Shown here piece by piece: positions 1 through 8,772 of a DNA stretch of 51,694 nucleotides. The number at the start of each line of letters is the position of its first letter. Within the stretch, counting starts at the first letter, position 1. Under the pieces are notes generated by a model. It searched no databases. It saw nothing but the letters and a program-made list of their open reading frames with translations, and had not been told where the DNA came from. Both the position numbers and the translations under genes were made by a program. Source of the DNA: CAYNTC01 sp964432925 (GTDB lineage: Bacteria > Planctomycetota > Phycisphaerae > Sedimentisphaerales > Anaerobacaceae); assembly GCA_964432925.1 (NCBI GenBank), contig CAYSPM010000002.1:1-51694 (forward strand). Direction: 5' to 3'.

Positions 1-484
1 GTTCAGGCTCAGGAGGTAGTATATCTCCCAAACACGCATCCACTTCCAGATCATAAGCGCAGGCAATCCGTGCGATGTGGATTCCTAATAGGGCTCGCAG
101 CTCACCCAGTGTGCAGTAGAGTTGAGCCTCGTACGGCCACCCATAACCTGCGCTTGGGGATTGATTTTCATCCAGAAACTTGCGACAGACAGCCTGCATA
201 GCTCGCAGGTTTTCTCTCAGAAGAGAGTCCATAGAGAGAGCCTCGATGTCGCGGGTAATTCGCTCACGTGTATCAAGGACGGACTGCACGACGAAGGTGC
301 CGATCTCTTTGTTATATGGATAGTGGAGAGCCCGCTGACCTGCAAGATACACCAATAGTCGCCGCGCCTTGTCCCGTTCATCAACTGGCGGCTTCCAACT
401 GATTCCGCCGATGGGGGTTGAAATGCCTGTCAAACGATTGGCCAGTTCCCGTCCCTTTAGTTTGATATTCTCACTCTTGCTCAT
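1..484 (-). CDS. DUF6650-like conserved protein (3' end cut by window edge)
   Basis: A reading frame of 161 codons opens with ATG at 484 and runs off the left edge. It translates as MSKSENIKLKGRELANRLTG and continues without a stop. The features ISTPIGGISWKPP near residues 21-33, LRAMQAVCRKFLDEN around 90-104 and LGELRALLGIHIARIA near 126-141 match my memory of the DUF6650 family, which usually ends shortly after a stretch like DILPPEP, so only a few residues are probably missing. The family has no known function. No signal peptide or membrane helix is seen. It lies upstream of no recognisable partner. The family call is from memory; the open frame is seen directly. Confidence 0.7.
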   Translation of the reverse strand, partial: MSKSENIKLKGRELANRLTGISTPIGGISWKPPVDERDKARRLLVYLAGQRALHYPYNKEIGTFVVQSVLDTRERITRDIEALSMDSLLRENLRAMQAVCRKFLDENQSPSAGYGWPYEAQLYCTLGELRALLGIHIARIACAYDLEVDACLGDILPPEPE

Positions 485-572
485 ATTCGAGATCCTTCAT
501 TTATCCTGACGCGATGCATAACCGGCGCGGCTTCGACGCGTATGGTCGAGGCAATCGTTAGGTGATTCTATA

Positions 573-986
573 TTAATCCGATGGGGACAGAAAGTACTGT
601 CGGACTTTCACTGCGATCTGACTATCAGTCATCTCGTCAACGGTTTCAACACCTACAATGCGGCCACTGAGTTTTTCTCTCTCGAGACGTTTTTTTAGCT
701 CGCCCTTTGCCTCACCAGGACCGAATATCAGGATAGATTCTGCATCACGAATACACGAAATTACCTCATTGTAGTAAGTGTTGAGATGTTCCGTAAACTT
801 TCGCTGTTGGCGGCCATTTGATGGAACTGCCTGTGATTCAAATGAACCACCCGAACGTGAACCAGCAGCACGTTGTATCTGTTTTTCAATATTCGATCTT
901 ACCAGTTTTATTTCTTCCCCTTTGTCCGCAACAGTCACTATAACAGCCTGTCTATGGTCAATCCACAGACCCACTTCTCTTTTCAT
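573..986 (-). CDS. Conserved protein, eRF1/host-attachment-like fold suspected
   Basis: This 137-residue soluble protein starts MKREVGLWIDHRQAVIV after a good ribosome site (GGAG six bases before ATG). It pairs an N-terminal strand-rich GLWIDHRQAVIVTV segment with a low-complexity middle (about residues 40-62) and a C-terminal part containing ILIFGPGEAKGELKKRL and GRIVGVETVDEMTD. The order of an IDHR/AVIV strand, a linker and a FGPGEAK loop recalls short bacterial proteins related to release-factor eRF1 domains (sometimes named host attachment or translational machinery protein). No catalytic residue can be named. It is a single gene, apparently monocistronic, followed by a spacer of about 90 bases before the DUF6650-like gene on the same strand. 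Confidence 0.7.
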   Translation of the reverse strand: MKREVGLWIDHRQAVIVTVADKGEEIKLVRSNIEKQIQRAAGSRSGGSFESQAVPSNGRQQRKFTEHLNTYYNEVISCIRDAESILIFGPGEAKGELKKRLEREKLSGRIVGVETVDEMTDSQIAVKVRQYFLSPSD

Positions 987-1106
987 AGCTTTCTCCTATG
1001 TCTGTTAGTTCCACCTAACTACTGATTATATGGTTTACGCATAATTAAAAGCTCACCGGCGCCGAAAAATGACGCCCGAGTATAGCTGGTTTAATTTTCG
1101 TCGCTT

Positions 1107-1193
1107 GTGAAGCGTCGCTCGTATCTCGTGAAGCGTGAAGCGTCGCTCGTCGTTCGTATTTCGTATATTTTATCCTTCGACTTCGCTCAGGAC
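1107..1193. repeat. Short direct repeats plus dispersed CTTCGACTTCGCTCAG unit
   Basis: The 16-mer GTGAAGCGTCGCTCGT occurs at 1107-1122 and again at 1135-1150, 28 bases apart. It is followed by TTCGTATTTCGTATA and then CCTTCGACTTCGCTCAGGAC at 1174-1193. The core CGTCGCTCGT recurs at 15029-15038, and CTTCGACTTCGCTCAG recurs with one change inside etfB near 12578-12594. An apparent 69-codon minus-strand frame across this block is a by-product of the repeats. The block sits in a 730-base gene-free stretch. Confidence 0.75.
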
Positions 1194-1254
1194 AAGCCTC
1201 GTTTTGATTCCGCAACAAATTGTAACCGTCGCCGTTCCGGCGTCGGCTAAACAT

Positions 1255-1657
1255 TTAGATTCACCAAAGATGTGACTCGCTTGTCGGCGGTATTACGGTC
1301 AGGATTGTCGGTAAAGCAAGAGAAAAGTGTATAAGAACACAAGGGTAAAATTCGTATTTCGTAAAGCGCATCTCGCAAGTCATATATAACTGATAGCGCT
1401 TAGACGTTAGTATTCAGATTTGGATTCTGTTTATCAGTTGAAATTTTTTTATTTATCCGCCATTATCCATTTAACCGATCAGCCAATTCACAGACTGACT
1501 AACATCTCCCTCCGTGATTGGACGAACCTGCATGTTTGATATTAAAAATGGCTTTTCGGCGGGGCTATTTAAGTTAAGCCATTATGCCAAAAGGAATAAA
1601 ATTTTTTAACTTTCTCGATTTTCGCATGCAAGTGCAAGCGTATTTGGCGGAAAATGT
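1255..1657. other. Gene-free spacer
   Basis: No frame with a ribosome site is seen on either strand. A further copy of the TTCGTATTTCGTAAAGCGCATCTCG type of repeat lies near 1350-1376. The remainder is AT-rich and without recognisable genes, RNAs or strong hairpins. Confidence 0.6.
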
Positions 1658-1685
1658 TTGTTTTTCGAGCAAATATAGGCATAAT
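1658..1685 (+). promoter_or_regulatory. Candidate sigma-70-type promoter for the DUF2344/RNase operon
   Basis: TTGTTT at 1658-1663 and CATAAT at 1680-1685 are separated by 16 bases. The -10 matches consensus at five of six positions; the -35 is weak. It lies 30-60 bases before the ribosome site AAAGGAG at 1711-1717. The 16-base spacing is shared by several other candidate promoters in this window. Confidence 0.45.
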
Positions 1686-1719
1686 GCTAAAACATATATA
1701 GGGTGAGATCAAAGGAGAT

Positions 1720-2529
1720 GTGCACATAGAAGATTCGAACGAAAACTTAGGTAGCTTCGGCGAACATACATTGCGCGATGATGCTGCAAAACCCATTTTA
1801 TTGCTGGTTAGATTCAAGGTCTGTGGACTATCGAGGTTCCTATCACATGCTGAAACGCTCAGGGTTTTTCAGCGAGCCTGTGTTAGGGCCAACATACCAC
1901 TGGTATACAGTCAGGGCTACAATCCTCGGCCGAGGCTATCCTTGCCGCTACCACGAAGCGTTGGAATAGAATCCAATGACGAATTGTTTTGTGTTAGGTT
2001 AAAAGGCAAATTAGGCTTTTCGTCGTGCGAACAGGTTGAATCGAAAGCGCGAGATTACGAATCCGAAATTAAAACCAGGCTTTCCGAGCAATTGCCCGAG
2101 GGTTTAGAGGTGGTTTCTGTTAGTCTTGCCGATACAAATAGCTCATTTCAGCCTATTTCAGCTACATACGTGTTGCCGGTCAAGCCCGAATACATTGACG
2201 ATAGCTTTAGAGCCAAAGCTCAACAGTTGTTGTCCAGCGAATCTTTGTATATAACACGGTCGAAAGGACCGGTGTCAAGACGCTCACATGACTCAGAAAA
2301 AAAAATGGATGTCAGGCCTTTCCTGGAGTCGATTGAATTTAACGATCAAGGTATAGTTATGAGGTGCAATATCAGCTCGGCTGGTTCGATACGCATAGAT
2401 GAGATTTTAATGTTGCTGCAACTGGACATGGGGAAACTGGCCCTACCGATCAGACGTGTGAACATTAGGTGGCAGGAAGCTCGTGTTGTTAATAAAAATG
2501 CAAACCACCAACAACGGAATGAGGGATGA
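1720..2529 (+). CDS. TIGR03936/DUF2344 radical-SAM-associated protein
   Basis: The protein of up to 269 residues carries the family hallmark RFLSHAETLRVFQRACVRAN followed by IPLVYSQGYNPRPRLSLPLP and GIESNDE. DUF2344 proteins are usually encoded next to, or fused with, a B12-binding radical SAM protein and next to RNase E/G; here only the RNase neighbour is present. Function is unknown, with RNA or translation suspected from context. Start choice is uncertain: GTG at 1720 lies only two bases after GGAG, and the first conserved residues (LLLVRFKVCGLSRFLSH) begin about 25 codons later, so a downstream GTG/TTG may be used. The stop at 2529 is four bases before the RNase ATG, so the two are coupled. 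Confidence 0.85.
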   Translation: MHIEDSNENLGSFGEHTLRDDAAKPILLLVRFKVCGLSRFLSHAETLRVFQRACVRANIPLVYSQGYNPRPRLSLPLPRSVGIESNDELFCVRLKGKLGFSSCEQVESKARDYESEIKTRLSEQLPEGLEVVSVSLADTNSSFQPISATYVLPVKPEYIDDSFRAKAQQLLSSESLYITRSKGPVSRRSHDSEKKMDVRPFLESIEFNDQGIVMRCNISSAGSIRIDEILMLLQLDMGKLALPIRRVNIRWQEARVVNKNANHQQRNEG

Positions 2530-2533
2530 GATT

Positions 2534-4060
2534 ATGGCAAGAGAGATGCTAATAAATATGGCTGAAAGGGAGGAATGCAGAGTAGCCGTGGTTGAAGACG
2601 GCTCTCTTGAGGAGCTTTATGTTGAAAGGGCAAGCTTAGGTAGTCACGTTGGCAATATTTACAAGGGTAGGGTAGTAAATATTGAATCCAGTATACAGGC
2701 GGCATTTGTCGATCTGGGCATAGACAAGAACGGGTTCCTCCATATAAGCGATTTGCACCCGAGGTATTTCTCGAGCGCTCGCAGCAAAACCGTTGAGAGT
2801 ATCGGCCGGCGCAAGTCGCTGAAAGAGCGGCCACCAATCCAGAATTGCCTTCGCAAAGGACGCGAAACCGTTGTTCAAGTGACCAAAGAAGGCATAAAAA
2901 CCAAAGGCCCAACGCTCAGCACTTATCTCTCTCTGCCAGGAAAGTATTTAGTCATGATGCCATGGATGCGAGGACAAGGTGTCTCGCATAAGATTGAGGA
3001 TGACGATGAGCGCAGAAGACTACGACAGATTCTTGAGCAGAGTAATCCGCCCAGAGGACATGGCTTTATCATTAGAACTGCGGGACAGGCGTGCTCAAAA
3101 CGTGACATTCAAAGCGATTTAAGATATCTCAAGCGCCTATGGAGAACCATTGAAAAAAGGATCGAAACCGAAAAGGTACCGCGGGAGCTCTATCTGGAAT
3201 CTGACCTTGTCATCCGCACGCTAAGAGACGTCTTCAATAGTCGAATAGCCAATATAGTATGTGATTCCGAAAGTATGGTCCGCAAAATCAGAGATTTTCT
3301 ATCACAGGCTTACCCACGTATGAAACGAAGGGTGACTTATTATGACGACAAAGTCCCTCTGTTCCATAAATATCGTATTGAGGATGAGGTCACCAAAGCG
3401 CAGTCCCGCACTGTCGAACTTAGAGGTGGTGGTTCAATCGTAGTTGAGCAAACCGAGGCGCTGGTTTCAATAGATGTCAACAGCGGTAGGCACCGTGGAC
3501 AAAAAAACGCTGAGCAAACCGCTTATGAGAGCAATATGGAAGCCGCAGTTGAGATTGCCCGCCAACTTAGGCTGCGAGACCTCGGCGGATTGATAATTTG
3601 CGACTTTATTGATATGCGCAATCAAAAACACCGCAAAGACGTAGAAAAGGCTTTTCGTAACGCCGTTAAGGCTGACCGTGCACGCTCAAGGATATTGAGA
3701 ATAAGCCAATTTGGCGTCGTTGAAATGACGCGTCAAAGGATGCGGCCTTCACTGCAATCCAGCACCTATTTGGCGTGTCCAAACTGCGCCGGAACAGGTT
3801 TCGTCAAAAGTCATGAATCGTTGGCCATCGAGATCATTCGGCTTTTGAATCTCTCAGCCTCGAAAAAACAAATAAAGCGTGTTGATTTATCAATCTCGCC
3901 GGAAGTTGCAGACTACCTGCAGAATGAGAAAAGGATGGCAATTTCACAGATAGAGCAGCTCAGTGACAAGCGTATAATCATTCATTCCGTACCGGACTAC
4001 ACCGGTGGGCAACGTGAGCTTGTCTGTTACAATGAACGCGGCAGCGAAGTAAGGTTATAG
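2534..4060 (+). CDS. rng: Ribonuclease E/G family endoribonuclease
   Basis: The 508-residue enzyme has RNase G size. An S1-like RNA-binding region (about residues 30-120, with GNIYKGRV and AAFVDLGIDKNGFLHISDL) precedes the catalytic core. The two metal-binding aspartates are visible in VSIDVNSGR and IICDFIDM. A zinc-link-like CPNCAGTG motif lies near the C-terminus, as in RNase E/G, where paired cysteines join protomers. The long disordered degradosome scaffold of RNase E is absent. ATG at 2534 is preferred over upstream in-frame ATGs at 2483 and 2519 because GAGGGA lies seven bases before it and the family starts at this point. Role: 5'-end-dependent cleavage of mRNA and rRNA precursors in the cytoplasm. 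Confidence 0.95.
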   Translation: MAREMLINMAEREECRVAVVEDGSLEELYVERASLGSHVGNIYKGRVVNIESSIQAAFVDLGIDKNGFLHISDLHPRYFSSARSKTVESIGRRKSLKERPPIQNCLRKGRETVVQVTKEGIKTKGPTLSTYLSLPGKYLVMMPWMRGQGVSHKIEDDDERRRLRQILEQSNPPRGHGFIIRTAGQACSKRDIQSDLRYLKRLWRTIEKRIETEKVPRELYLESDLVIRTLRDVFNSRIANIVCDSESMVRKIRDFLSQAYPRMKRRVTYYDDKVPLFHKYRIEDEVTKAQSRTVELRGGGSIVVEQTEALVSIDVNSGRHRGQKNAEQTAYESNMEAAVEIARQLRLRDLGGLIICDFIDMRNQKHRKDVEKAFRNAVKADRARSRILRISQFGVVEMTRQRMRPSLQSSTYLACPNCAGTGFVKSHESLAIEIIRLLNLSASKKQIKRVDLSISPEVADYLQNEKRMAISQIEQLSDKRIIIHSVPDYTGGQRELVCYNERGSEVRL

Positions 4061-4067
4061 TTACCTG

Positions 4068-4104
4068 TTGCTTTTTGCGTTATGAAAAAAGCAAATCAAT
4101 TTTT
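4068..4104 (+). terminator. Weak AT-rich terminator-like hairpin after the RNase gene
   Basis: TTGCTTTTT (4068-4076) can pair with AAAAAGCAA (4086-4094), followed by a short T-run at 4100-4104. The stem has only two G-C pairs, so termination may be partial and the kdsD operon could be read through from upstream. Confidence 0.35.
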
Positions 4105-4136
4105 GAATAGCCTGACGGCAGGAGCTAACAAAAGAA

Positions 4137-5120
4137 GTGCGATTCGATCTTGATTATGCGCGAAAGGTAGTCGAAGCTGAAGGCAACGCGATAAGTTCTA
4201 TGGTGCCGATTGTCGATGCTTCATTCGCGCAAGCCTGCGAAATGATATATAACTGCAGCGGCTCCTGCATAGTTAGTGGAATCGGAAAAGCCGGCATAAT
4301 CGCACAGAAGATAAGCGCAACACTCGCATCGACCGGAACACCGAGCCACTTTCTTCATCCTGCGGAGGCTGTTCACGGCGACCTGGGCAGACTGCGAAAA
4401 AACGATATAGCGATAGTGCTAAGCTATGGGGGTGAGACGGATGAAGTGCTTCGACTTATAAATTTGGTCAAGCAACTGCAAATAAAACTCATAGCGATCA
4501 CCGGTGAGACAGAATCTACTTTAAGCAAACACAGCGACGTTGTGCTCTGTATGGGAAAATTGAATGAGGCCTGCCCACTCGGGATTGCTCCGAGCGTTTC
4601 TACTGCTTGTATGCTGGCGATCGGTGATGCGCTTGCTTTCACGGTTATGAAGGCACGCAATTTCAGTGTTGAAGATTACGTAAGGTTCCACCCCGGCGGT
4701 TCTCTCGGTGCGAAGTTGATGACGGTTGAGCAATCGATGATGTTCAAGCGGGGTGAAAATTTGCCGATCGCGCAGGTTAACGACACTATAAAGACAATGC
4801 TTGACAAAACAAGCGACATGAAAGTGAAACGGCACGGAGCTGTGATGGTTGTTGACGAAGGGGGTAGATTGGCAGGGGTAATCACCGACGCTGATCTTCG
4901 GCGTCTGGTGGCAAAACACGGCCAGAGAGCTTTTAAGTTCAAAGCCGGTGATGTTATGACGGTTGATTGTAAGAGAATAAGAGCTGACGCTCTCGCTTCA
5001 GAAGCGACGGCTATCTTCCATAAATATAGAATTGACGACCTACCTGTGGTTGATGCAGATGACAAGCCTGTTGGCTTGATCGATGTACAGGATGTCGTAA
5101 CAATAAAAGTTGTTGGTTAA
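4137..5120 (+). CDS. kdsD: Arabinose-5-phosphate isomerase (KpsF/GutQ type)
   Basis: The 327-residue protein has an N-terminal SIS sugar-isomerase domain (about 30-170; SGIGKAGIIAQKISATLAST, HPAEAVHGDLGRL, LSYGGETDE) and two C-terminal CBS domains (about 205-327; MVVDEGGRLAGVITDADLRR, DDLPVVDADDKPVGLIDVQD). This is the standard architecture and length. It converts ribulose 5-phosphate to arabinose 5-phosphate, the first committed step of Kdo synthesis. GTG at 4137 is the likely start, with GGAG at 4121-4124. kdsC follows, then an LptC-like gene, so the cluster supplies Kdo and LPS export. Confident call. Confidence 0.95.
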   Translation: MRFDLDYARKVVEAEGNAISSMVPIVDASFAQACEMIYNCSGSCIVSGIGKAGIIAQKISATLASTGTPSHFLHPAEAVHGDLGRLRKNDIAIVLSYGGETDEVLRLINLVKQLQIKLIAITGETESTLSKHSDVVLCMGKLNEACPLGIAPSVSTACMLAIGDALAFTVMKARNFSVEDYVRFHPGGSLGAKLMTVEQSMMFKRGENLPIAQVNDTIKTMLDKTSDMKVKRHGAVMVVDEGGRLAGVITDADLRRLVAKHGQRAFKFKAGDVMTVDCKRIRADALASEATAIFHKYRIDDLPVVDADDKPVGLIDVQDVVTIKVVG

Positions 5121-5213
5121 CATGTCACAGCATCTGTAAACGCCTGCATTTTGCCCCATGTTTTTGGTATCTGCCGGGTGAAAAAGCGGGCAGTAAGATT
5201 CCTTAGGAAGATT

Positions 5214-5741
5214 ATGACAAAGCCACAGAAAGCAAAGCTGCTGGAGATAGAATTGCTGGCGATGGATGTTGATGGTGTTCTCACAGACGGAACACTGATA
5301 ATTAATGGTGATGGCAGCGAAAGCAAATCTTTCAATACTCTGGACGGCCATGGACTTCGACTTTGGCAAAGGGCAGGCTTGAAGGTCGCGCTACTTAGCG
5401 GAAGGGCATCGCCCCCTACAAGGCATCGAGCCGAACAACTGCAAATACAATACGTATATGAGGATTGCCACTACAAGCTGCCTGTATTTGAGAAACTCGT
5501 GCAGCAGCTTGGCCTGACAGCCGACAAAACAGCTTACATCGGCGATGATTTGCCTGACTTGCCAGTTATTCGATATGCCGGCTTCGGAGTAGCTGTCGCC
5601 AATGCGGTTGCTCAGGTAAAACAACACGCCGACTACGTAACTACATGCGCCGGCGGCAAAGGTGCTGTTAGGGAGGTCATTGAATACATTCTCAAACACA
5701 GTGGCAGATGGGACGACTTGATGAAGAGATACTTACCATAA
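5214..5741 (+). CDS. kdsC: Kdo-8-phosphate phosphatase (HAD family, YrbI type)
   Basis: ATG at 5214 with AGGAAG at 5205-5210 gives 175 residues, the usual KdsC size; the longer in-frame start at 5151 would add a non-conserved tail. HAD motif I is AMDVDGVLTDG, motif II is ALLSGRAS, and motif IV is GDDLPDLPV. It hydrolyses Kdo-8-phosphate in the cytoplasm. It follows kdsD by about 90 bases and precedes the LptC-like gene by 18 bases, the order found in many Gram-negative Kdo/lpt clusters. Confidence 0.93.
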   Translation: MTKPQKAKLLEIELLAMDVDGVLTDGTLIINGDGSESKSFNTLDGHGLRLWQRAGLKVALLSGRASPPTRHRAEQLQIQYVYEDCHYKLPVFEKLVQQLGLTADKTAYIGDDLPDLPVIRYAGFGVAVANAVAQVKQHADYVTTCAGGKGAVREVIEYILKHSGRWDDLMKRYLP

Positions 5742-5759
5742 CGACAAAAAGAATTTGTC

Positions 5760-7919
5760 ATGAACTTTAACCTTAGAAAATATCTTATTGGCCTTGTTTC
5801 ACTGGCAGCCTTACTAGCAATCTATGTGTTATATGTCCGAATAAGCCAGACCCCTCGAATTACGATCGGTGCTGACGAAGGATTTGTTGATACACTTTCT
5901 TACAGTGATGTTGACAATTATGATAGTGAAACCGGCAAGATCGGCGACGTCGGAGTTGTTGCGATTAAGAAGCCTCGCTTTTTGCATCGAAATAAATTCA
6001 ATGAAGTGGATCGTGAATTCGGGTTTGAAGAGCTTTTGCGCGAGGATGAAAACCAATGGGAAATTGAAAGGCCCTATTTGAATATCTTTCTACCGATGCT
6101 TAAATGTTATATCACCGCTAATAAGGGCCAGGTTCAGGTCGAGACCGCCGCGGGCAGGCCAAGTCCAAAGGATGCGACATTTACGGGAAATGTAGTTATC
6201 CGCGTTGTACCCACGGCTGATAGTGACATAAAGGAAAGCTTCGTTCATCTTGACGATGTTGCCTTTGCCAGCGAAAAAGCTTTGTTTTATACTTCGGGAC
6301 CAGTCAGTTTCATATCCGAGGACGCTGAAATGCGCGGCACCGGTCTTGAACTCGTATATAATGATGAACTGGGTCGTCTTGAATTTTTCAGGATAGTACA
6401 ACTTGATAGCCTGCGTCTTAAAAGTTCACATGCACCTTTTCTCTCGACTACTACAACAGAACCTAACCGCGAAGTCAGTACTTCCACCTCTGTTAATGTA
6501 CAGAGAGTCGCCAAATCTATCGATACTGAAGGCGCGATACAACCAACACAAACGACGTTTGAATCTGAGCAGGATACAAGACAATATTATAAATGCGTTT
6601 TTGCTGAAAACGTAGTGATTCGGACTCCTGAGCAACAGATTTACGCTTCAAAAGGATTGTTCCTGAATAATATATTCTGGCAAGGGAAAATAAGTGGGAA
6701 ACTGTTGAAAGCTGTTAATTCCGATACCGAATCCGTAGAGCTGAGCAATGTGATCGCTTCAACCTCACTCCCAGCAGTTAAGCCATCAAGCGAATCGTCT
6801 TTTGACGTTATGGTTACCTGTGATGGCGGGGTCATAGTTGCGCCAATGGACTCCTCACGAGTTCTTAGTGACTCCTCTGACGAACCTAACGTCCAAATCG
6901 ACACGGCTGACGAGGAAGGTTTAGTAGATTCAGGAGACAGCTTAAAACAATCCGTGCTGGTTGCCCAGCGAATCGACCATAATCTTTCTCTTGGACAAAC
7001 AACTGTCACCGGCCCATTAGAACTTACGTTCCAAGTGGATGCAAATAGTGTTACCGGGATGGAAGACAAAGGTGGTGGAAACCTTTTACCAGCAAAACTC
7101 ACAGCCCAAAAAGAGGCGATATTTTTGCCTAATTCAAAACAGCTCATCTTGCAGGGCGATTGTTTGGCTGAATTATTTTCAGGAGATACGAATACTGAGG
7201 CGAAATATGCTATGTCTGCCCCAAAGCTTGCAATTGATCTTGTTAAAAATGATGATCAGGGCCCGGTAAAGGTTGGCGACTTCGAGCATCTAACTGCTGA
7301 GGGTGGCTCAGTCAGATTATCAGCTATCAAAAGGACAAATGGGGAATTGCTAAGTGGCGTTGAGCTAAATTGTCACAGGCTCGATTATGAACCCGACGAT
7401 GAGTTATTTGTAGCCAGGGGTCCTGGCCAGATAAGACTGAATAATGCGAGAGGTTCATATACTGCGGAATCACAAAGGTTCAGCTTACACCAGCCGTGCT
7501 ACGCGTTCGTGCGTGATTTCGATGTTTTAGAATATGATATGAAAACGCAAATAATTATCGCTGATGCTGAGTCGCAACAAGTTGTTTTGGATTATTTCCC
7601 AATCATCAACGGCCGGTATGACAAGCATATCACAGCCACAGCCGGTCACGTCGAAATAAACCTAACACAAGCTAATGACGGACAAATTGAACTTTCCTCT
7701 CTAATAGCCACAGATGGCATCTTCTATGAGGATGACGAAAACATATTCGATGGCAGCAAATTGATTTACTCGCGCAACAGCTCTACGGTGAATATCCAAG
7801 GCAGTCAATCTCGTCCATGCTATTTCAATGGCGCCCCTGTGGATATGATAGAGATCGACACGGCAACCGGCACAATCAAAGCTGAAATCTCTTCTACCGG
7901 TACGCTTCAACCGGATTGA
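5760..7919 (+). CDS. lptC: Giant LptC-like LPS-export periplasmic protein
   Basis: One N-terminal membrane helix (about residues 8-26, YLIGLVSLAALLAIYVLYV) anchors a long periplasmic chain of 719 residues. Classical LptC has about 190. The rest is rich in beta-strand patterns typical of LptC/LptA/OstA jellyroll domains: YITANKGQVQVET, ATFTGNVVIRVV, YASKGLFLNNIF, LTAQKEAIFLPNSKQLILQGD, YTAESQRFSL, and a closing IKAEISSTG. It is known that LptC and LptA build a beta-jellyroll bridge carrying LPS from the inner membrane. I infer that several jellyroll units are joined here in one anchored protein. No lptA or lptB follows; the next gene is convergent. The ribosome site before ATG 5760 is weak, which suggests coupling to kdsC. 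Confidence 0.75.
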   Translation: MNFNLRKYLIGLVSLAALLAIYVLYVRISQTPRITIGADEGFVDTLSYSDVDNYDSETGKIGDVGVVAIKKPRFLHRNKFNEVDREFGFEELLREDENQWEIERPYLNIFLPMLKCYITANKGQVQVETAAGRPSPKDATFTGNVVIRVVPTADSDIKESFVHLDDVAFASEKALFYTSGPVSFISEDAEMRGTGLELVYNDELGRLEFFRIVQLDSLRLKSSHAPFLSTTTTEPNREVSTSTSVNVQRVAKSIDTEGAIQPTQTTFESEQDTRQYYKCVFAENVVIRTPEQQIYASKGLFLNNIFWQGKISGKLLKAVNSDTESVELSNVIASTSLPAVKPSSESSFDVMVTCDGGVIVAPMDSSRVLSDSSDEPNVQIDTADEEGLVDSGDSLKQSVLVAQRIDHNLSLGQTTVTGPLELTFQVDANSVTGMEDKGGGNLLPAKLTAQKEAIFLPNSKQLILQGDCLAELFSGDTNTEAKYAMSAPKLAIDLVKNDDQGPVKVGDFEHLTAEGGSVRLSAIKRTNGELLSGVELNCHRLDYEPDDELFVARGPGQIRLNNARGSYTAESQRFSLHQPCYAFVRDFDVLEYDMKTQIIIADAESQQVVLDYFPIINGRYDKHITATAGHVEINLTQANDGQIELSSLIATDGIFYEDDENIFDGSKLIYSRNSSTVNIQGSQSRPCYFNGAPVDMIEIDTATGTIKAEISSTGTLQPD

Positions 7920-7942
7920 CTGCAGACGACGCAATGAATATA

Positions 7943-8623
7943 TCAAGCACAAAGCCGCTTCAGGTCATCCATCTTTATTTCATTAAGGTGGTTTACTACC
8001 ATTTCAGCAGCTTCTAACTGGTCGGCGTCATAGGTATTCGTGACAGCAACGGTGTGCATGCCTGCGGCCTTGGCCGCTTCAAGACCCCAATGTGAGTCTT
8101 CTATCACGATGCACTGTCCTGCGAGAATGGGGGTTTGGCGTTCTTGATTTAGTTTTTGCAAGGTTAACAAGAATCCTTCCGGATGAGGCTTTCCTTTCTT
8201 GACGAATTCAGCAGAAACAATCACCTCAAAAAAAATTCGCAGCTTAGCCTCCTCAAGTATGAGTTCGATTTCCGCCAATAAGGCCCCCGAACATATTGCC
8301 ATTGGTACCTCATTCTGCGCAAGCATCTCGAGGAAATCGCGAACACCATCGATGATTTTTCCCTCGCTTTTTGCCAACTCCTGAAACACGTGGTTCTTTT
8401 GCCGGACAAGGTCTGCGATCTGAACATTGTTTGAGTTAAGCCTACCCTGCTGGATAAGTAAGTTGAAGCAATCCACATCGGTCAGGCCTAGATAAGTCGT
8501 GTAATAGTCCTTGGTGGATATCTCGATGTCGTACTGGGCTAACACCTTATTAAAAGCACGAAGGTGCAAAATCTCGGAATCGGTTATTACGCCATCGAAA
8601 TCAAAGATGACTGCTCCAAGCAT
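7943..8623 (-). CDS. HAD-superfamily phosphatase, beta-phosphoglucomutase-like
   Basis: The 226-residue protein starts MLGAVIFDFDGVITDSE, where both aspartates of HAD motif I are present. A helical cap follows (about 17-85), then motif II ICSGA, a lysine in KKGKPHPEGF and motif IV VIEDSHWGLEAAKAAGM. This is the subclass I layout of beta-phosphoglucomutases and related sugar-phosphate phosphatases. The substrate cannot be read from the sequence. It ends 23 bases from the convergent LptC-like gene and lies about 150 bases downstream of the acyl-CoA dehydrogenase gene on the same strand. Confidence 0.88.
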   Translation of the reverse strand: MLGAVIFDFDGVITDSEILHLRAFNKVLAQYDIEISTKDYYTTYLGLTDVDCFNLLIQQGRLNSNNVQIADLVRQKNHVFQELAKSEGKIIDGVRDFLEMLAQNEVPMAICSGALLAEIELILEEAKLRIFFEVIVSAEFVKKGKPHPEGFLLTLQKLNQERQTPILAGQCIVIEDSHWGLEAAKAAGMHTVAVTNTYDADQLEAAEMVVNHLNEIKMDDLKRLCA

Positions 8624-8715
8624 AGTTCAGTATCTCGTGTCTTGTGCTTTGTAAAAAGCTTTGGGTGCAATCCTGCAGTGATAGTAACCTTATATTCTTT
8701 AGCCAGATCCTTCAC

Positions 8716-8766
8716 CTTCGGCTCAGGATGACAATCACCAATGTCATGCTGAGGAGTAAGCCGAAG
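8716..8766. repeat. Inverted-repeat unit of the CTTCGGCTCAGGATGAC type
   Basis: CTTCGGCTCAGGATGACA at 8716-8733 pairs imperfectly with TGTCATGCTGAG...AGCCGAAG at 8742-8766, giving a long hairpin. It ends just before the acyl-CoA dehydrogenase stop at 8773 and lies between that gene and the HAD gene. It may act as a transcription attenuator or mRNA-end stabiliser, but its main look is that of a dispersed repeat. Confidence 0.65.
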
Positions 8767-8772
8767 TATCCG

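Noticed and set aside
1045..1254. 69-codon minus-strand frame
   Set aside because: It is made of repeat DNA (peptide NEACPERSRR type) with no ribosome site; the open frame follows from the repeat composition.
4521..5369. Long antisense frames opposite kdsD and kdsC
   Set aside because: Shadows of strongly supported genes on the plus strand.
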